A stretch of DNA of 64,000 nucleotides, from the NCBI GenBank assembly GCA_002490725.1, contig DKUN01000012.1, positions 9,939 through 73,938 on the forward strand. The letters are read 5' to 3'. The stretch is from Porphyromonadaceae bacterium UBA7203. Its GTDB lineage: Bacteria > Bacteroidota > Bacteroidia > Bacteroidales > Muribaculaceae. The notes beneath the pieces are model-generated. The model had not been told where the DNA came from. It saw only the letters and a program-made list of their open reading frames with translations, and searched no databases. Both the position numbers and the translations under genes were made by a program. Shown here in pieces: positions 39,170 through 46,651 of this stretch (positions within the stretch are counted from its first letter, which is position 1; each line of letters starts with the position of its first letter).

Positions 39170-41475
39170 AATCCGCTCTTTTACCGCGCATAATATCTGC
39201 CGCCGCGTGCCTGCTGATGCTGGCGGCCTGCTCAACGACGTCGCGCCTGGCGCCCGACGAGGAGCTCTATAACGGCATCAAGAAGCTGCGGGTCGAGGGC
39301 TTCGAGGGCGAAAAAATGCCTCCCGGACTCAAAGCCGAGATTTCGTCGGCCGTCAGCGTCAAGCCCAACAATCCCTACCCGATGACCAACATCCGCACGC
39401 CGTTTCCGTTCGGACTGTGGGTGTGGAACCACTGGTCGGGCCACGAAAAAGGCCTCAAGCACTGGGTCTACGAAAAGTTCGCCTCCGAGCCGGTGCTCAT
39501 TTCCGAAGTGCGCCCCGACCTGCGCGTCAGAATGATTGACCAGGTGCTCGACAACAACGGATTCTTCCGCGGCACGGCCACATACTCGCTGTCGCACAAA
39601 CGCAATCCGCGCATCACCTCCGTGAGCTACGACGTAACCACCGGCCCCGCCTATCTGCTCGACTCGATCGAACTGCTCCCCGACACGTGCGCCATAAACC
39701 ACATGATCGACTCCATAGCCGCCGGGCAGCCATATCTGAGGGCTGGCAACCGCTTTTCGGTCGACTCGCTGAAAAACGTGCGCAACCACATAGCCACACG
39801 CCTGCGCAACCGCGGCTACTACTTCTTCAACCCCGAATACATTGAATATCTCGCCGACACGGCCAACCAGGCCCCCATGCGCATTGCCCTGCGCATGACT
39901 CTGGCCGCCAACACTCCGCCGATAATGCTGCGCCGCTACAAGGTGGGCGACGTCAACATGATTCTGAGGCGCAACGACGGCGGTGGCACTCCCGACACCG
40001 TCAGGTTCGACAACGCAACCCTGGTGCAGTACATGCCGTCGCGCTTCCGCCGCCGGCTCGTCGACGAGTGCATAACCCTGCGCCCCGGACGCAACATCCG
40101 CGTCAACGCCATCAACACGACCCAGACCCGCCTGAGCCGGCTCGGCATCTTTTCAAACATCGACATCAACATCGTGCCCCCCGACTCAGCCTCGATGGCG
40201 CGCGGAGGCGACCGGCTGGACGTGGTGATCGACTGCACGCTCGACCGCCCGCTCGAGGCCACGCTCGAGGCCAACGTCTCGTCGAAGTCAAACAGCTACC
40301 TCGGCCCGGGCCTGACATTCGGCATTACCCAAAACAACCTGTTCGGCGGAGGCGAGCAGCTCAACGTCTCCCTGACCGGCAGCTATGAATGGCAAACGGG
40401 GCCCAACCGCTCCAGCCTTTTCAACTCCTATGAGTTCGGGCTGCAGGGCTCGCTCGCGTTTCCGCGCCTGCTCGCGCCGAAGTTCCTGCCGCGCCTGAAG
40501 CGCGAGCTCAGCTGGACGCGCATATCGCTCAACGCCGACGTGCTCAACCGCCCCCACTACTTCCGCATGGCGCAGTTCAACGCCTCCTATGCCTACGACT
40601 GGGCCCCGACGCGCTATTCGACCAACACCCTCACCCTGCTCAAGCTGACCTATAACAACCTGCTCCACACCACCGCCGAGTTCGACTCGCTGATGGACGC
40701 CAACCGCGCCGTGGCCCTGAGCTTCCGCAGCCAGTTCGTGCCGCAGATAACCTATTCCTATAACTACAACCGCCTTTTCAACCGCACCGACCAGCTCAGC
40801 CTGAGCGCCACGGCCCAGGAGGCCGGCGGCATTCTCTGCGGCATCTGGCGGGCATGCGGCGTCAAGACCGACAAACGGCTGTTCGGTATTCCGATTTCAC
40901 AGTTCTTCAAGGTCAGCGGCCAGGTCGTTTACGGCCGCAAACTCAGCTACTCGAAAGATGTATGGCTCATGATGAGAGCGGCCACCGGTGTGGCCCACGC
41001 CTACGGCAATTCGAGCGAGGTGCCCTATAGCGAGCAGTTCTGGGTCGGAGGCGCCAACTCGGTGCGCGCGTTCACCGTGCGCTCGCTCGGACCGGGCAGC
41101 TATCGGCCTGAGGCGAGCCAGCACGGCGACTACTTCGACCAGACGGGCACATTCAAGTTCGAGGCCAACGTCGAATTCCGCTTTCCGATTCTCGGCCCGC
41201 TGCATGGCGCCGTGTTTCTCGATTCGGGCAACGTCTGGCTGCTCAGGAACGACCCCCAGCGCCCCGGCGGACAGCTCAAGGCGTCAAGCTTTCTGCGCGA
41301 CCTGGCGCTCGGCACGGGCGTAGGCCTGCGCGTCGACATCGGTATGCTCGTTATTCGCGGCGACCTCGGAATCGGCCTCCATGCGCCCTACGACACCGGC
41401 AAGAGCGGCTACTACAACATGACCTCGTTCGGACGCTCGCTGGCCTTCCACCTTGCCATCGGTTACCCGTTCTGA
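39166..41475 (+). CDS. tamL: TamL: lipoprotein-type TamA/BamA-superfamily outer-membrane protein
   Basis: A 769-residue Omp85-superfamily protein with a lipobox (MKSALLPRIISAAACLLMLAAC, Cys near residue 22), which marks the Bacteroidota variant TamL. POTRA-like segments follow (about residues 40-330; VSYDVTTGPAYLLDSIELLPDTC), then a 16-strand-type barrel with YLGPGLTFGITQNNLFGGGEQLNVSLTGSYEWQ, the conserved loop-6 region (FWVGGANSVRAFTVRSLGPG, VRAF in place of VRGF), and terminal FHLAIGYPF ending in Phe. It overlaps tamB by 4 bp. The partnership with TamB is established for the family. Confidence 0.92.
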   Translation: MKSALLPRIISAAACLLMLAACSTTSRLAPDEELYNGIKKLRVEGFEGEKMPPGLKAEISSAVSVKPNNPYPMTNIRTPFPFGLWVWNHWSGHEKGLKHWVYEKFASEPVLISEVRPDLRVRMIDQVLDNNGFFRGTATYSLSHKRNPRITSVSYDVTTGPAYLLDSIELLPDTCAINHMIDSIAAGQPYLRAGNRFSVDSLKNVRNHIATRLRNRGYYFFNPEYIEYLADTANQAPMRIALRMTLAANTPPIMLRRYKVGDVNMILRRNDGGGTPDTVRFDNATLVQYMPSRFRRRLVDECITLRPGRNIRVNAINTTQTRLSRLGIFSNIDINIVPPDSASMARGGDRLDVVIDCTLDRPLEATLEANVSSKSNSYLGPGLTFGITQNNLFGGGEQLNVSLTGSYEWQTGPNRSSLFNSYEFGLQGSLAFPRLLAPKFLPRLKRELSWTRISLNADVLNRPHYFRMAQFNASYAYDWAPTRYSTNTLTLLKLTYNNLLHTTAEFDSLMDANRAVALSFRSQFVPQITYSYNYNRLFNRTDQLSLSATAQEAGGILCGIWRACGVKTDKRLFGIPISQFFKVSGQVVYGRKLSYSKDVWLMMRAATGVAHAYGNSSEVPYSEQFWVGGANSVRAFTVRSLGPGSYRPEASQHGDYFDQTGTFKFEANVEFRFPILGPLHGAVFLDSGNVWLLRNDPQRPGGQLKASSFLRDLALGTGVGLRVDIGMLVIRGDLGIGLHAPYDTGKSGYYNMTSFGRSLAFHLAIGYPF

Positions 41476-41513
41476 ACGGGTTGGCCGGCGGCCGCCGCGA
41501 CATGACTGCAACA

Positions 41514-41541
41514 AAAAAGCGCACCGTGCGGTGCGCTTTTT
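41514..41541. terminator. Bidirectional terminator between tamL and gapA
   Basis: A perfect 12-bp inverted repeat AAAAAGCGCACC (41514-41525) / GGTGCGCTTTTT (41530-41541) with a GTGC loop. A-tract and T-tract flanks allow use on both strands, and it lies between the convergent stops of tamL and gapA. Confidence 0.9.
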
Positions 41542-41566
41542 CGTTGAGACTAATCGGGGGGAGGGA

Positions 41567-42580
<1,014 letters not shown>

Positions 42581-42627
42581 TTAGTTTTTTATAAATTTGG
42601 TTGTTATGAGTTTGTGCTTGAATTTCA

Positions 42628-42661
42628 GCAACCGCAAAGTTACGAAAAACTTTGCGGTTGC
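42628..42661. repeat. Perfect 14-bp inverted repeat overlapping the gapA promoter
   Basis: GCAACCGCAAAGTT (42628-42641) and AACTTTGCGGTTGC (42648-42661) are exact reverse complements around a 6-nt loop. The first arm contains most of the gapA -7 box on the minus strand. It could be the terminator of the DUF6359 gene (no T-run follows the stem) or an operator; the overlap with the promoter favours regulation. Confidence 0.7.
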
Positions 42662-42665
42662 CAAA
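42635..42665 (-). promoter_or_regulatory. gapA promoter
   Basis: On the minus strand TTTG (42665-42662), 19 bp, TAACTTTG (42642-42635). The predicted leader is about 55 nt. The element lies within or next to the 14-bp inverted repeat. Confidence 0.75.
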
Positions 42666-42685
42666 ACTTTTTTGCATTTTTAGGA

Positions 42686-44215
42686 TTAGAAGAGAACCTT
42701 CTTGCCATTAACGATATAGACACCCTTGCCGGCCTTGGCTACCTTGCGGCCCTGCAGGTCGTAGATAACGGCGCTGCCCTGCTGCTCGGCGCTGATTTCG
42801 CTGATGGCGCTGTCGTAGTCGATTTCGATGGGGAAGAACTGAACCTTGCTTTCATAAACAGCACCGATGCCGATGATGGTCACGCCCTGTGCTTCCTTGA
42901 TGCCGCCGATGGCGAAACGGTCAAAGAGCTGACGGGTAACGGCGCCGTCGGTCACGTTGAAGTCGGTGCCGTCGGCCACGATGTCAACACCTTCCACTTT
43001 GGCATATTCGGCAATGTAGACATTGTCGAGCGACTTTTCGACCGGAGCGACTTCGGCGCCCTTGGTGGCAGCACCGAAGGTTTCGGTCATGGGGGTCATC
43101 TGGGGCATCTGCTTATATACGCTGTACTTGCCGGCAATGCCGCTGAGCACGTCGCCGTTGACATAAGCGTTTGCAAGGCCGCTGGCGGCAAAAACCTCGA
43201 TCGAGCTTTCGCCGTCGGTGATGAAGGTATATTTCTTGTCGGGGCTCTGATAGGTAACGCTCACATTGCCGAGGATTTTAGTGTAATCTTCGGGCTGCTC
43301 TTCGATGAAGGTGGTGAGAGTTGCGGTTTCGGCATCAACGGGAATTTCGGGCAGACCGCCGACGAGAGCATAGTCAGAGGTTTCCTTCATGCCGTTGACA
43401 CCGCAGTACTTGATGAGTTTGCCGCAAACGCTGACTTCCATGCCGAGCAGTGCGGGACGTTTAACGAGGCTCAGGTCGCGCAGTTTGCCTGCGGGGAGCT
43501 GAACCGAGAAGTAGTCGGTAGCGGTTGCAGAGGTGGCGATCACGATGTTGGTGCCGGTGGTGAAGGGAGCGGTGCCGTCAAACACGTTGCCGGTGCCTTC
43601 AACATCATCATATGTGCCTACGATAATGCCGTTGACCCAGTTGATTGAGTTGTCGTTGTTCTTTGCAATAGCTTCCTGAACGCTGAGGGGTTCATTTTCC
43701 GAGCCGGGGCCTTCGGTCGGAGCGCCGGGGGTGGGGTCGGGAGTAACCGTGCCGCCTTCGCCATAAACAGTAATGGAGCTGAAGCGCACCTGACCGGCCT
43801 TTGTTGCGCCGTCAGTGCCCATGGTGGCGAATTCGCCTACGGTGAATGTAACAGAAGCGGCGTCTCCTACCCAGGTGATTTCGGTGTCGCCGGCAGCCTG
43901 AGCGGGGTTCAGGGCGCCAACGCTGGGAGTGAAAGAAGTGTAACGGAAACCTGCATCGCTGGCCAGGGCCACAACAACCTTGGTGATTTTTTCACCACTG
44001 ACAGTGAGAGTTCCCTTAGCATACAGGCGGATTGCGTCCGTCTTTGCGTTATAGGCCGGTGCTGTCTGTCCATCATTTTTCTTAAGTTCTACAGTGTAAC
44101 CGCCTACCGTCGCCGGCTCGGTCAGGTTAAACTGGTTGGCTTTGATGACTGTTTGGCCGAATGCTCCAAACGCTGCTGTCACCGAAACAGCCAAAGAGAG
44201 TAAAAATTTCTTCAT
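42686..44215 (-). CDS. Exported DUF6359-type protein with T9SS-like tail
   Basis: The start at 44215 (MKKFLLSLAVSVTAAFGAFGQ) gives a proper signal peptide; the in-frame ATG at 44248 adds 11 residues that spoil it. The 509-residue product has an N-terminal beta domain (about 20-150), a Pro/Gly linker (TPDPTPGAPTEGPG), a segment starting PLSVQEAIAKNNDNSINWVNGIIVGTY that resembles DUF6359, and a second OB-like segment (ATLTTFIEEQPEDYTKILGNVSVTYQS). It ends VIYDLQGRKVAKAGKGVYIVNGKKVLF, a short T9SS-like sorting tail. The substrate or ligand is unknown. It has an exact promoter of its own. Confidence 0.75.
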   Translation of the reverse strand: MKKFLLSLAVSVTAAFGAFGQTVIKANQFNLTEPATVGGYTVELKKNDGQTAPAYNAKTDAIRLYAKGTLTVSGEKITKVVVALASDAGFRYTSFTPSVGALNPAQAAGDTEITWVGDAASVTFTVGEFATMGTDGATKAGQVRFSSITVYGEGGTVTPDPTPGAPTEGPGSENEPLSVQEAIAKNNDNSINWVNGIIVGTYDDVEGTGNVFDGTAPFTTGTNIVIATSATATDYFSVQLPAGKLRDLSLVKRPALLGMEVSVCGKLIKYCGVNGMKETSDYALVGGLPEIPVDAETATLTTFIEEQPEDYTKILGNVSVTYQSPDKKYTFITDGESSIEVFAASGLANAYVNGDVLSGIAGKYSVYKQMPQMTPMTETFGAATKGAEVAPVEKSLDNVYIAEYAKVEGVDIVADGTDFNVTDGAVTRQLFDRFAIGGIKEAQGVTIIGIGAVYESKVQFFPIEIDYDSAISEISAEQQGSAVIYDLQGRKVAKAGKGVYIVNGKKVLF

Positions 44216-44264
44216 AAAAAAACGTTTTTTATTGAGTGAAACAAACAATAGATAATTGATGTGG

Positions 44265-44296
44265 CAAAGTTAGCGAATTTCCCCCGACATTCCAAA
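44265..44296 (-). promoter_or_regulatory. Promoter of the DUF6359 gene
   Basis: On the minus strand TTTG (44296-44293), exactly 20 bp, TAACTTTG (44272-44265). The -33 TTTG is built from the last Ts of the upstream small-RNA terminator plus the next G. The leader is about 45-50 nt. Confidence 0.8.
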
Positions 44297-44333
44297 AAAA
44301 AATAAGGCACCTCAAACCGAAGTCGGGCGCCTT
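44294..44333 (-). terminator. Terminator of the candidate small RNA
   Basis: On the minus strand AAGGCGCC (44333-44326) pairs with GGTGCCTT (44311-44304; one G-T), with an inner CCG-ACTT-CGG hairpin, then A and nine Ts (44302-44294). Confidence 0.85.
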
Positions 44334-44399
44334 GACATCCTTTTTAAAGTGCAGATACAGCGACATCCATATTCTGGAGCCTATACGGGCACTGGATGG
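44294..44399 (-). ncRNA. Candidate structured small RNA (about 105 nt), unassigned
   Basis: A free-standing unit on the minus strand: exact promoter at 44434-44403, transcript from about 44399, and terminator ending at 44294, with no credible ORF. A fold is visible by eye: stem 1 CATCC (44398-44394) with GGATG (44340-44336); stem 2 AGTGC (44393-44389) with GCACT (44352-44348), separated on the 3' side by TTAAAAA; stem 3 GTATAG (44386-44381) with CTGTAT (44360-44355, two wobble pairs); stem 4 TCCA (44378-44375) with TGGA (44369-44366), loop GAATA. GGATGTC occurs twice (44368-44362 and 44340-44334), so the 5' CATCC has two possible partners. It may be a known Bacteroidales RNA motif that I cannot identify. 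Confidence 0.7.
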
Positions 44400-44402
44400 G
44401 TG

Positions 44403-44434
44403 CAAATTTACAACATTTTATCAGCGTTTCCAAA
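44403..44434 (-). promoter_or_regulatory. Promoter of the candidate small RNA
   Basis: On the minus strand TTTG (44434-44431), exactly 20 bp, TAAATTTG (44410-44403): a perfect consensus promoter. The predicted start (about 44399) coincides with the 5' edge of stem 1. Confidence 0.8.
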
Positions 44435-44475
44435 ATTTCTTGAAATAAATTTGAAAACGACCTGATTCATTGGTT

Positions 44476-44493
44476 GAGTCCTCTCTTGGACTC
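44476..44493. repeat. 6-bp inverted repeat between the small-RNA and pyrF promoters
   Basis: GAGTCC (44476-44481), loop TCTCTT, GGACTC (44488-44493). A T-run starts 7 bp later on the plus strand, too far for a standard terminator. Possible regulatory dyad. Confidence 0.35.
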
Positions 44494-44511
44494 GATATCA
44501 TTTTTTGAAAA

Positions 44512-44545
44512 TTGAGGGAAGTTTGCGGAAAATTGCGTAAATTTG
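44512..44545 (+). promoter_or_regulatory. pyrF promoter
   Basis: TTGA at 44512-44515, about 22 bp, then exact TAAATTTG at 44538-44545. The in-frame ATG at 44543 overlaps this box, so the downstream ATG at 44612 is the start; the leader is about 63 nt. Confidence 0.6.
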
Positions 44546-44611
44546 GAGGCTCATTTAAATAAACCGGCGGCACTGCCGCATAAACTCATATCAACACAGC
44601 CGCAATCAGTC

Positions 44612-45436
44612 ATGAAAAGAGAAGAACTCGTTGCCAACATTGCCCGCAAGGGCTCGTTTCTGTGCGTGGGCCTCGACCCCGACATCAAAAAAATTCCGCC
44701 CCACCTGCTCGACCGCGAGAATCCGCTGCTCGACTTCTGCAAGGAGATAGTCGACGCCACCGCCCCCTACTGCGTGGCCTATAAACCCAACCTCGCTTTC
44801 TTTGAAAGTCAGGGCGTCAGCGGCTGGACAGCTCTCGAGGAGACCGTCAGACACATCCGCGAAAACTACCCCGACCAGTTTATCATTGCCGACGCCAAGC
44901 GCGGCGACATCGGCAACACTTCGGCGCTCTATGCCCGCGCGGCGTTTGAACATCTGGGCGTCGACGCCATAACCGTGGCCCCCTACATGGGCTCGGACTC
45001 GGTCAAGCCCTTTCTCGGCTATGAGGGCAAGTGGGTGATTCTGCTCGCGCTGACCTCCAACCCCGGCAGCAAGGACTTTCAGTTCTGTGCCACCGACGGC
45101 GGCGAGCGCCTGTTCGAGCGCGTAATCCGCACGTCGGGCGAATGGGCCGGCCCGGACGAGATGATGTATGTTGTCGGCGCCACTCAGGGCCGCATGTTTG
45201 AAGACATTCGCCGCGTGGCCCCGCGCTCGTTCCTGCTCGTGCCCGGCGTAGGCGCCCAGGGCGGCTCGCTCGAGGAGGTGTGCCGCTACGGCATGATTCC
45301 GGGCGAATGCGGCCTGCTGGTCAACAGCTCGCGCGGCATCATCTACGCATCGTCGGGCACCGACTTCGCCGAGGCTGCGGGCGCTGCGGCCAAGACCCTG
45401 GCCGACCAGATGAAGGCTCAGCTCGAAAACTGCTGA
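44612..45436 (+). CDS. pyrF: Orotidine 5'-phosphate decarboxylase (type 2)
   Basis: PyrF converts OMP to UMP, the last step of de novo pyrimidine synthesis. The start at 44612 gives a 274-residue protein [24 protein letters not shown], typical of the longer (type 2) class. Signature pieces are GLDPD (residues 20-24), [11 protein letters not shown], the catalytic motif [12 protein letters not shown] with K96, and [14 protein letters not shown]. It stands alone with its own promoter and a strong terminator. Confidence 0.96.
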   Translation: MKREELVANIARKGSFLCVGLDPDIKKIPPHLLDRENPLLDFCKEIVDATAPYCVAYKPNLAFFESQGVSGWTALEETVRHIRENYPDQFIIADAKRGDIGNTSALYARAAFEHLGVDAITVAPYMGSDSVKPFLGYEGKWVILLALTSNPGSKDFQFCATDGGERLFERVIRTSGEWAGPDEMMYVVGATQGRMFEDIRRVAPRSFLLVPGVGAQGGSLEEVCRYGMIPGECGLLVNSSRGIIYASSGTDFAEAAGAAAKTLADQMKAQLENC

Positions 45437-45461
45437 TACGACAACTTTTCCCTACCCATAC

Positions 45462-45516
45462 AGGGCGGATACCACACGCTGCGATGAAAAAGTGTGGTCC
45501 GCCCTCATTTTTTTTT
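45462..45516 (+). terminator. pyrF terminator
   Basis: AGGGCGGA (45462-45469) and CCACAC (45472-45477) pair with GTGTGGTCCGCCCT (45492-45505), with a small bulge, followed by a nine-T tract (45508-45516). Confidence 0.9.
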
Positions 45517-45545
45517 GCAAGTTAGTGGAATAGTGCGTAAATTTG
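45514..45545 (+). promoter_or_regulatory. Promoter of the Yip1-family gene
   Basis: TTTG at 45514-45517, exactly 20 bp, then TAAATTTG at 45538-45545, 13 bp before the ATG. The -33 TTTG is formed from the final Ts of the pyrF terminator. Confidence 0.8.
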
Positions 45546-45558
45546 CAATTGTAAATTT

Positions 45559-46107
45559 ATGCTGCACTATCTGAAACTGATGCTACAGATTCTCATGGCG
45601 CCACAGCGCGGCTGGGAAGACGTGGAAGCGGATGGCGAATCGTCGCGCCACACGCTTCTCTACGGCTTGTTGCCCCTGGTCAGCATCGCCGCCGTCAGCG
45701 TCGGATTGTCGGCCTTCTACGAGCTTCACCCCTCGGCAACCCGCCTGCTCGTCCGCGCCATAGTGATTTTTGCAAGCTACACGATCAGCTACTTCATCGG
45801 CGTGGCCCTGCTGACCTACACCCTGCCCCGCATCTGCCCCGACAGCCTCACCGACCGCGAGCACATCGAGATTTTTTGCGCCTATTGCACCGGCATGATG
45901 GCAGCCATCGGCATTCTGCAGAACCTGCTGCCCATGGAGCTGACCCTGCTCCAGTTCCTGCCGATCTACGTGGTCGTGGTCATTTGCCTGGGGCGAAACT
46001 TTGTCGGAGTAAGCGAAAACTACATATTCCGATTTGCCGCGGCGGCGATAACCGGCATAATCCTGCCCGTGTATCTGATAGGCCACCTGTTGCTTCCGGC
46101 CGCATGA
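45559..46107 (+). CDS. Yip1-domain membrane protein
   Basis: A 182-residue inner-membrane protein with about five hydrophobic segments and the Yip1-type N-terminus LHYLKLMLQILMAPQRGWEDVEADG, in which an amphipathic helix and a conserved P..GWE precede the first membrane span. Bacterial Yip1 proteins have no established function. It has its own exact promoter and a very short leader. The 68-bp gap to smpB holds only a weak GGGC/GCCC hairpin with no T-run. Confidence 0.78.
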   Translation: MLHYLKLMLQILMAPQRGWEDVEADGESSRHTLLYGLLPLVSIAAVSVGLSAFYELHPSATRLLVRAIVIFASYTISYFIGVALLTYTLPRICPDSLTDREHIEIFCAYCTGMMAAIGILQNLLPMELTLLQFLPIYVVVVICLGRNFVGVSENYIFRFAAAAITGIILPVYLIGHLLLPAA

Positions 46108-46175
46108 CCGGGCTTTTCGCCCCGACTCCTCCTTTCCCTCAATTCCTCAAATCATAAAAAAACGCGCAAATATCA

Positions 46176-46628
46176 ATGAAATTCAAGGAAGTCAACATAA
46201 AGAACCGGCGAGCCACCTTCGACTATGCCATCGCCGACACGTTTACGGCCGGCATCGTGCTGACCGGTACCGAAATCAAAAGCATCAGGCTCGGCAAGGC
46301 GTCGCTGGTCGACACGTTCTGCTACGTGGACCGCGGCGAAGTCTGGGTAAAAAACATGTATATAGCCGAATATTTCTACGGCACCTACAATAACCACACC
46401 GAACGTCGCGAGCGCAAACTGCTGCTGAACCGCAAGGAGATACGCCAGCTCGAAAAAGAGAGCAAAGAGCCGGGCAACACGATTGTGCCGCTGCGCATGT
46501 TCATTTCCGACCGCGGCCTGGCCAAGCTCGTCATCGGCATCGGACGCGGCAAGAAAGAATTCGACAAACGCCAGAGCATCAAGGAGCGCGACGACAAGCG
46601 TGCCATGGCCCGCGCCTTCCACAAATAA
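46176..46628 (+). CDS. smpB: SsrA-binding protein SmpB
   Basis: SmpB delivers tmRNA to stalled ribosomes in trans-translation. The 150-residue protein has [40 protein letters not shown] (OB-fold core), [19 protein letters not shown], and the C-terminal basic helix [28 protein letters not shown] that reads the empty mRNA channel. Length and motifs are normal. The tmRNA gene itself is not in this window. ftsK follows after 23 bp. Confidence 0.97.
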   Translation: MKFKEVNIKNRRATFDYAIADTFTAGIVLTGTEIKSIRLGKASLVDTFCYVDRGEVWVKNMYIAEYFYGTYNNHTERRERKLLLNRKEIRQLEKESKEPGNTIVPLRMFISDRGLAKLVIGIGRGKKEFDKRQSIKERDDKRAMARAFHK

Positions 46629-46651
46629 ACCGCCAAACCGAACCTGCCCAA

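Noticed and set aside
37661..39235. 524-codon minus-strand ORF opposite tamB and the start of tamL
   Set aside because: Antisense shadow; no signal, motif or promoter on that strand.
44216..44248. 11-residue N-terminal extension of the DUF6359 protein
   Set aside because: MFVSLNKKRFF before MKKFLLSL disrupts the signal peptide pattern; the start at 44215 is better.
44476..44506. Hairpin GAGTCC/GGACTC as a plus-strand terminator
   Set aside because: The T-run starts 7 nt after the stem and there is no plus-strand transcript to end there; kept only as a low-confidence dyad.
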